This document shows, piece by piece, positions 57,581 to 64,000 of a DNA stretch of 64,000 nt. The stretch comes from Porogramme epimiltina. Taxonomy: Eukaryota > Basidiomycota > Agaricomycetes > Polyporales > Polyporaceae. The notes below the pieces were generated by a model, which saw only the letters and a program-made list of their open reading frames with translations, did not search any database and had not been told where the DNA came from. The number at the start of each line of letters is the position of its first letter. The first letter of the stretch is position 1. Where the stretch lies: the NCBI GenBank assembly GCA_900155495.1, contig FTLJ01000400.1:1-64000 (forward strand), read 5' to 3'. Made by a program: the position numbers and the translations under genes.

Positions 57581-60500
57581 ATGAGCGGATCTCCACAACC
57601 CCCAGCTTTCGACGGTACTCTCTCTACAGTTTCAGTATGCAGCTCGCTTATTTCCTAAGGTGGAAGCTAACCAGAACCACGGCAGGTGGAGTCGATGGTT
57701 GAGATCAAACACACACCCTCTCCGTCTATGGACGCCCTCGTAGCTTCCGGCTCTTCGGAAGAAAGTTCCGACGACAGCAAGTACAGGCTCGTCTACAGCA
57801 AGTCTAAGGTCTATGTCAACCCAACCGCATATGCTCGAGACAACATACCTGGCTTCGTCGCTCTCGTCAAGAAGGTACGTACGTGTTCCTTGAACGCCAC
57901 CGCAAGACTCCCAATGACTCTGGATAGGAAGCGGCGCAGCCCGTGTACCTGCTTGCGTGGATCCCGGAGACGCTGCTAAATGAGAAGGGGCAGAGTGAGT
58001 GGGACAAGTTCGTCAGGATAGAGGAACATGCTGTTATAAACGACGAAGACGAAGGTGCGTGCTGCGACCAAACCCCTCGCTATGTGTGGTCCAACCTCCC
58101 TCTAGACGCGGTACTCATCGACCTGCCTGTACAACGACCTGAGTCGTACGCCTTCTCGGTCCCCGTCACGTCGATATACTCCCTTATTGTCAGCCCTCCG
58201 TCGTTGTCTTCATGGTGTGAGTAACATTCGTTGCGGCTTCGGATACGCACTGACCAACCGTCCCTGTAGATGGATCTATTGCCATTAACCTCATCAGCGG
58301 GTCCACCCTTCCGACCCTCCATTTTCATGACGACGAGTCGAAGTCATTCACAGTGCCTACGAAATCTCCTATCGAACCTCGGACAATGACTTATCCACCT
58401 CCCCCATCTGAGAATGCCCCAAAGAGCAGCACCTGGGGTGGTGAGGATCTACTTGCCAAGCTCCGCTCATATTGTCACCTCCTGAGATCCTCTCTGCAAT
58501 CTAACTTATACCTTGTTGACCCTTCCCGCGAGGACATCGATACGCACTCGACAGTTCTCTTCTCAGACGACGCTGTGGACGACATACTCGCTCAGTCGTC
58601 TTACGCCAACTCACACTCTCCGATCCCTGCCCACCGCCGGCCACGACCGTTGTCCACTCCCCAGAGCTCTTACTCGGAACGCTCTTCCATTCTTCATCGC
58701 TCACTCTCCCCTACGTCTTCTCCCGGCGCGTCGTCATCTCAGGCGCGTATGGCACTGCTACAGTCATTCTCTCACATCACTAGACACGCTGCTCATGCGG
58801 CGCAGCACATCCTGTCTCATCCATTGGCCAAACCCATTGTCCCCCACCTGCCGGAACCTGTGAAGAGCCTCGTCAATGCTAATGGTGACTTAGAATGGGG
58901 AAGCTGGGTGGAGAAAGGGGGTGTCGGCGAGTTTGAGAGCGCACGTGTCTACCTAGCTCGCTGGGCGCGCATCGTCGCGGAGGAGGGTGAGCGAGCACGC
59001 GTAAGGGAGGCCCAAGCGCTCCCCGCGTCGTCCTCGGATCTGGCGGAGGAGGACTCTTCACTCGGGATCTTCGAGTTACTACAATCCACTGCCAACCTCC
59101 CAAGGCCGAAATCATCCAGAGTTCCTAAGCAGCCATTGTCGCGGAAGATGTGGCGAACCTGGTTCAACGCGGATGGAAGCACCAAAATCCGGCGGGAGGA
59201 GATGAAGAGGGAGATATTCCGGCGAGGTATCGAACCAGGGTTAAGGAGGGAAGTGTGGCCTTACTTGCTTGGTGTCCATGACTGGGAGAAGAACGTGGCC
59301 GATCGCGAGCTCGCTTGGAAAGCAAAGAGGTGGGTAGCGTAGCGCATGCTCCCATCTCCTAGGGCTCAAGGATATAATCACACAGGGAACGGTATCGAGA
59401 AATAAAGGACGAGTGGTGGGGCGTCCCAGAGGTGTTCGAACGTCAAGATGTCATAGAGGTGCGTCCTGGTCTTGGGTTTCACTTTCATCAACTTAGCTAC
59501 GAAATTAGGAACGACATCGCATCGATGTCGATTGTCGAAGAACAGACCGCTCTCAGCCATTGTTCGCTCAAGCAACCCAAAGTAGTGAAGATTCCGACAA
59601 CGAGAAGGGGATGCACATGCGGTACTCTACCATCTCGCCACAGCTTGGGGATATCGGTGCGCAAGCGCCAACAAATGAACATATTGAACGGCTGGCGACT
59701 GTCCTTTTAACATATAACTTCTACGAGAAAGAACTTGGTATGCTCAACCTTTTGCTCTCACGAGGCATGTGTACTGAAGTAGGATAAAAGGCTATGTTCA
59801 GGGAATGTCTGACCTATGCGCGCCGGTCTACGTCGTGATGGGCGGTGACGAAGAGATGACCTTTTGGTGTTTCGTAGAGATCATGGACCGTATGGTTAGT
59901 GGGGTCACGACTATCCCATCAAGTTTGACTTCGTCTGATGCAAGGTTGTGGCATGTCAGAAACAGAACTTCCTTCGTGATCAGAGCGGAATGAAGAAGCA
60001 GCTGTCGACACTTCAACAACTCATTTCTGTCATGGACCCCGAGCTGTACCGACACCTTGGTGAGTCTCACCTGACTCTCCTTTGTTTTGCCGCTCATTCC
60101 CCGCAACAGAGAAAACGGATGGCCTCAACCTCTTCTTTTGCTTCCGGTAGGTTCTGATACTACCTGATGGCACACACCTCCTGAAACCAAACCCCCTTTC
60201 AGATGGATCCTCATTGCGTTCAAGCGTGAATTTCCATTCGAAGACGTGCTACGGCTTTGGGAAGTACTTTGGACGGATTATTATAGCACCCAGTTCGTTC
60301 TTTTCGTGGCGCTTGCGGTCCTAGAATCACATCGAGATGTGATCCTAAGGTATCTTGTGGAGGTGCGCTATGCCTTTTTTCGTTGTGAGCATCTATCTCA
60401 AATCTGGGTTCCTCGGTCACCACGCCGTGCTCGCAGTTTGATGAGATCTTGAAGGTACGTGCGCGCCCTGATTCTTGAATGATGCCCCCTCTCAATATTG

Positions 60501-60769
60501 AATCCACTTCTCTCCAGTACTGCAACGAGCTTAGCATGACAATCGAGCTTGACAGCACGCTCGCACAAGCCGAGGTTCTGTTCCTGTCATTCTCACAGCT
60601 TGTCGCGGACATCGACCGGCGAGAGGCTGAGGAGAAGTCTTCTCGCTCAGCCAATCTTAGAAATAGGCGACCGGGCGGCGCTGCCTCCACACCCGCCGAC
60701 GGGAAGGCACGGACCAAGCAAGCGATTGTTAGCGAAGAGCTCCGGGAGCTGTTGAAGGCAGGAGAATGA
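57581..60769 (+). CDS. gyp7: Gyp7-type Rab GTPase-activating protein (TBC1D15 homologue)
   Basis: Activates GTP hydrolysis on Rab7/Ypt7, controlling vacuole and late-endosome fusion. Thirteen exons 57581-57634, 57686-57874, 57928-58054, 58106-58216, 58270-59329, 59386-59458, 59509-59737, 59791-59894, 59960-60059, 60110-60146, 60203-60362, 60437-60454, 60518-60769 (2514 bases, 837 residues). The N-terminal part is the Rab-binding DUF3548 region (SKVYVNPTAYARDNIPGF, then YSLIVSPPSLSSWYGSIAIN). The TBC domain starts at REEMKREIFRRGIEP; the arginine finger is R549 in RIDVDCRRTDR and the glutamine finger Q618 in GYVQGMSDL. FFCFRWILIAFKREFPFED and LWEVLWTDYYS follow. Both catalytic fingers are intact. 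Confidence 0.95.
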
Positions 60770-60955
60770 CCGGCGTGTTTGTAACGCCTTGCTCCGCATA
60801 TCTCGAGTTGTAACATTACATGTATACTCTACGCGTATCATCCTACGTGAACCAAGCAGACCGAAATCCTTCTCTTGTAATCGTTGGGTGCATGTTATGC
60901 ATAATTGCTTTGACGGAAGGATAAACAACAGTTCTGCATATAAATCATCAAAAAG
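60770..60955. other. 3' flank of Gyp7
   Basis: Short AT-rich convergent spacer between the Gyp7 gene and the tRNA gene. The end near 60951-60955 (AAAAG on +) provides the T-run terminator of the tRNA on the minus strand. Confidence 0.5.
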
Positions 60956-61049
60956 CGTCACCTGAGCGATTCGAACACTCGCGGGCAAAGCCCAACCGCT
61001 GGCAGCTATATATAGCAGGCGATCCCGTTAACCACTCCGGCAAAGTGAC
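60956..61049 (-). tRNA. tRNA-Ser(GCT) with a 12-base intron
   Basis: Minus strand: acceptor stem GTCACTT with matching AGGTGAC and discriminator G. The D arm has GAGTGGTTAACGG. The anticodon stem ATCGC/GCGGT encloses CT-GCT-A, 12 extra bases, then A38, giving anticodon GCT (codons AGC, AGT) with an intron after position 37. A long variable arm (GGGCTTTGCCC) and T arm GAGTG-TTCGAAT-CGCTC make it a class II serine tRNA. A run of T follows for pol III termination. The gene lies between Gyp7 and the serine-biosynthesis gene SER1. Confidence 0.93.
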
Positions 61050-61166
61050 TTACAAGCCCTTAGCATCGGGGCTTATGTGTCAGGAATATTGTATTACCTA
61101 GAAAGGTTCCTACTGTACACCTCGTAAATACATGTCTATTAAACTTCCGCAGCCCTGCGAAAGCTC

Positions 61167-62519
61167 TTATGCCTGCGAGCCCTCCATGAAGGCAGTCATG
61201 TACGCAATAAGCTTGTCGACTTCCTGTTCGGTGACTGCGTTGTACAGCGAGACCCGAATACCTACACGAAATGTCAGTTTGAGAGATAATGCCCGTTGAC
61301 GGAAAATACTGACCTCCGACAGATCTGGGGTTCGACATTGGCGTGAGCGACGATTTCAACAACAGGCGATAGGTCCCACTAACCTGTGACCCTTGAGACC
61401 CTTCATACCCTGGCTCTCCGCACCCTCCAGGAACCGCTTCTCCGCACCCTCTCCGAGGACTTCGAACACGGCGTTCATCCAGCTCTCTGAGCCCTGCTGC
61501 ACCTTCCGCCGGAAGACCCCCTTCTGCTCTCCCTCGTGGACGGCGGCGTAGAGCTTCTGCGCCTTGCGCCGGTTGACCTCCTCGTAGTACGGCAGGCCGC
61601 CGTTCTCCTTCATGCGGCGGAGCACGAGGCCGGCCATGTAGATCGGGAGGACGGACGGCGTGTTGTAGAGGCTGCCCGAGTCCGCGAGCGTCTTGTACGA
61701 GAGCGCGAGCGGGACGGCGGGCGCGCCGAGGCGCGCGGCGGCGTCGACGTCGACGACGCAGTCCTGCCGGACGATGAGGATCGTGAGGCCCGCGGGGCCG
61801 ATGTTCTTCTGCGCGCCGGCGTAGATGATCGCGTGGTCGGCGAGGCGCGGGATCGGGCGGCACATGAACGAGGACGAGTAGTCGGCGACGAGCGGGAGCA
61901 GCGGCGGGCGGCCGTCGAGCAGCGCGAACGGGAACGCGGTGGGCGCGCCCGCCTCGTGCGCGAACTCGACGCCGTCGACGGTCTCGTTCTCGCAGTAGTA
62001 GATGAGCGCGGGGTCGGGCGAGAACGCGAACTCGGCGTGCGGGGGCACGTTGTCGAACGACTTGCCGTCCTTGGAGTACACGCGCGCGTCGACCGCCGTG
62101 CGCACCGTCGCCGCCCCGCCCGCGCCCGCGCCCACGAGCCGCCGCGCCTCCTCGGCCGCCTTTTTGCTCCACGAGCCGGTGACGACGTAGTCGAGCACGA
62201 TCTCCTCGGGCGTCGCGTTCGGGTGCAGCAGGCGGTAGCGCGCGACCATGTTGAGGACCACGGCCGAGAACTGGGCGGTCCCGCCGCCCTGCGTGAAGAG
62301 GATGCGGTGGGTCGGGGGCACGTCGAGCTGCGTGCGGATGTTCTGCTCGAACTCGTCGAGGAACGCTTGGAACTCCTTCGAGCGGTGGGAGATCTCGGCG
62401 ATGCCGATGCCCGTGCCGTTGAAGTTGACGAGCCCTTTTTGTGCCTCCTCTAGTACGGAAAGCGGGAGCGCAGAAGGTCCCGCGCCGAAGTTGATGACTC
62501 TAGCATGGTCGGTGGACAT
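61167..62519 (-). CDS. ser1: Phosphoserine aminotransferase
   Basis: Second step of serine synthesis: 3-phosphohydroxypyruvate plus glutamate to phosphoserine. Three exons read leftwards: 62519-61384, 61324-61314, 61261-61167 (1242 bases, 413 residues). NFGAGPSALP opens the protein, FTQGGGTAQFSAV binds phosphate of PLP, ADYSSSFMCRPI is family typical and YAGAQKNIGPAGL holds the PLP lysine (about residue 235). The C-terminus SVGGIRVSLYNAV is split over a central exon of only 11 bases; skipping it shifts the frame. The large exon has extreme G+C in third positions, which opens long meaningless frames on the other strand. Confidence 0.96.
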
Positions 62520-63466
62520 TGTCGGGATGGATGTGGGGAGGAGATCGTCGTGGAGAGGTTGGAGGATCGATGCAGACCGTCTAGGGCGAGATATAGAAAA
62601 CAAGTGAGTCAGAGGCCGCCAGAGACCATGGTACGAGGCTCGCACCAAGATGGCGCGAACCGAACGCGACTGGCAGGCCGTAGCCGCCAGCAGGTGGATC
62701 CGCGTCTTCTGCCGTATTGCATGCAGAAAATGTGCGGGCAACGCTGGCATTCGGAGGAACCTCGCTCAGATTTTTGCACTTTTACTTTTCAAGGCACACG
62801 GAGGCCGCAGCAGATCACACAGAACAGGTCAACCGTCGACGTTAATATCGTGTCATAATGGTAACACACATCAGGGATACAAGGCGAACACACATTAACA
62901 CGTAAGACGTAAGACTCGTAAGCAGGAGGAGCAAGGAGTAACGACACTAACACTAGCAACGACAACGGGGTGTGATATTACGAAAGCTCGACGTGAGAGG
63001 GGGTGGGGGAAAGTCGTACAGAGTTGGGAAAGGATGAAACTGGGGTGCAAATGTGTGAGAAAAGCAGGAAGAAAGCAAAAGTAGATACAACGCCGCCCAA
63101 ACCACGGATCAGGACGTCGATAGATATACGCCACAACGGAGGCAGCTGAAGACATTAAAGAAGAAAGTTCGAGTCCATCGGTATAATAGCAGCAGACATC
63201 AGGGCGAGATCGTGCGAATGAGAGATGGATGCAGGAATGGAAGGAGACGATGCGAGATTGCAGGAGGAGATCGTGTGGCGGTGAGGCCGGACTCGTATAT
63301 GCGGGTTTGATCGAGGCTCTTGGGGCCAATAAACAGATGTGGCAAAGATGTCGGAGGTGCGAGAGGAATGCAGCGATGTGATGGGAGATGGGATGCGAAG
63401 GACGATGCAGACGAATGGTAGGCGATGATGGCACGAAGGTTAAGGTCCGAAAGGCGGCAAGCGACA
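62520..63466. other. Intergenic region
   Basis: 947 bases upstream of SER1 and downstream of the last hypothetical gene (both minus strand). Open frames here are AT/Ser-rich and unconvincing. Confidence 0.4.
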
Positions 63467-63985
63467 TCACCGCGACGCATCGGAATCTGTCGACCTCGAG
63501 GATGCCTCGATGTCCGACGGCAGAATCGGATGCAGCCGGTGAAAGAAGACGTCCGATGGATCGAAGCGATTCCTGGGTGCAGGCGTATGAGGTACAACCC
63601 CCTCCTGGAAAAGGGTGCGGCCGATGAAGGGGAATGGCATCTCCCTCGACGGATGATCATCTTCGGGATGGGCGAGCGGATCCAGCCTCAGCGAGGTCTT
63701 GCGTCGGCGTACAGGTCCTGGCCCGCTAGAAGGTTTCTCTTCTACGATGGCGGTGTCGAGGAGGGAAAGGTCGGCAATGTCCCAGGGATTGGTGGAATCG
63801 GGTTCGATCGTCAAGGCTGATATCCATGGGAGATCGTCGAGGGAGGTAAGGGGTCTGCAGATAGTATTGATACAACAGTCGGAGCGGGCGCAGTGGCGAT
63901 TGCGTGCCGAGCGCGATAAGTTACGGGAGACGCCTCTGCGCCTCTTGGTAGGGCTACACGGAGGCTTGGATAACTGCGGAGGCAT
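63467..63985 (-). CDS. Hypothetical protein (single open frame, 172 residues)
   Basis: A minus-strand frame from ATG at 63985 to TAA/TGA near 63467 codes 172 residues without an intron. The protein is basic at the N-terminus (PTKRRRGVSRNLSR), acidic and aromatic in the middle (LDDLPWISALTIEPD, NPWDIADLSLLD), then has the region RRRKTSLRLDP and a Phe/Pro-rich C-terminal part with SDVFFHRLHP. I recognise no family. Clean alternation of charged segments and the lack of low-complexity drift support it more than chance, but codon evidence is modest, and an upstream exon outside the window is possible. Confidence 0.45.
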   Translation of the reverse strand: MPPQLSKPPCSPTKRRRGVSRNLSRSARNRHCARSDCCINTICRPLTSLDDLPWISALTIEPDSTNPWDIADLSLLDTAIVEEKPSSGPGPVRRRKTSLRLDPLAHPEDDHPSREMPFPFIGRTLFQEGVVPHTPAPRNRFDPSDVFFHRLHPILPSDIEASSRSTDSDASR

Positions 63986-64000
63986 GAGTTGACGGCACGG

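Noticed and set aside
61536..62453. Long + strand frame (305 codons) and a shifted minus frame (370 codons) over SER1
   Set aside because: Both are shadows of the GC-rich large exon of phosphoserine aminotransferase; composition is dominated by Arg, Val, Ala and Glu.

Overview
This is a eukaryotic window from a filamentous basidiomycete, most likely an agaricomycete mushroom or wood-decay fungus. Nearly every gene is broken by many short (about 50-65 base) GT-AG introns, coding GC is high, and the families fit: a cell-wall alpha-1,3-glucan synthase, two seven-helix proteins of the basidiomycete-expanded DUF6533 type, a lysine-less opsin-related protein, and otherwise single-copy housekeeping genes on both strands. 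No operons, CRISPR arrays, viral genes or intact transposons were seen. For nearly all genes I joined exons by hand; each joined frame runs from ATG to stop and divides by three, which supports the models.

Layout. 1-0.56 kb: N-terminus of a SAM-domain protein (probable Ste11-type MAPKKK) running off the left edge. 3.3-11.2 kb: alpha-1,3-glucan synthase, 16 exons. 11.9-14.0 kb: sphingoid-base kinase (-). 14.5-16.0 kb: Zn2Cys6-like protein. 17.0-18.2 kb: MYND-finger protein. 19.4-20.3 kb: orphan protein. 20.5-24.6 kb: tandem pair of DUF6533 membrane proteins with matching ten-exon structures, followed by possible debris of a third copy. 25.7 kb: intron-containing tRNA-Ser(CGA). 26.5-27.6 kb: SAM-dependent methyltransferase. 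27.9-30.3 kb: Hsp90 with heat-shock elements. 30.7-33.8 kb: Tsc1/hamartin. 34.3-35.1 kb: NAC-alpha. 35.2-36.3 kb: Trm9. 36.4-37.2 kb: Alg13. 37.4-38.6 kb: pyrroline-5-carboxylate reductase. 39.5-41.1 kb: proteasome ATPase Rpt3. 41.4-42.3 kb: Cbp20. 42.6-43.2 kb: small RRM-like protein. 44.2-45.2 kb: opsin-related protein. 45.2-48.0 kb: gene-poor. 48.0-49.7 kb: glutathione synthetase. 50.0-50.9 kb: SNRNP27. 51.4-52.0 kb: eIF1. 52.3-53.0 kb: Fyv7-like rRNA-processing factor. 53.1-54.2 kb: PP4 regulatory subunit 2. 54.9-56.6 kb: PAP2 lipid phosphatase. 56.9-57.3 kb: ribosomal protein S21. 57.6-60.8 kb: Gyp7-type Rab GAP. 61.0 kb: intron-containing tRNA-Ser(GCT). 61.2-62.5 kb: phosphoserine aminotransferase. 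63.5-64.0 kb: small hypothetical gene.

The genes do not form a pathway cluster. Recurrent themes are protein synthesis and quality control (NAC, eIF1, S21, Fyv7, Trm9, two tRNA-Ser, Hsp90, Rpt3), RNA processing (Cbp20, SNRNP27), TOR/growth signalling (Tsc1, PP4R2, MAPKKK) and wall or membrane biology (alpha-glucan synthase, LCB kinase, PAP2, Alg13). Several pairs are divergent over 220-300 bases (Alg13/P5CR, Rpt3/Cbp20, eIF1/Fyv7, S21/Gyp7), suggesting shared promoters. The most unusual molecular features are a set of 8-25 base coding exons, two GC-AG introns with identical donors, an Hsp90 ending in MEEID, and the paired DUF6533 genes.
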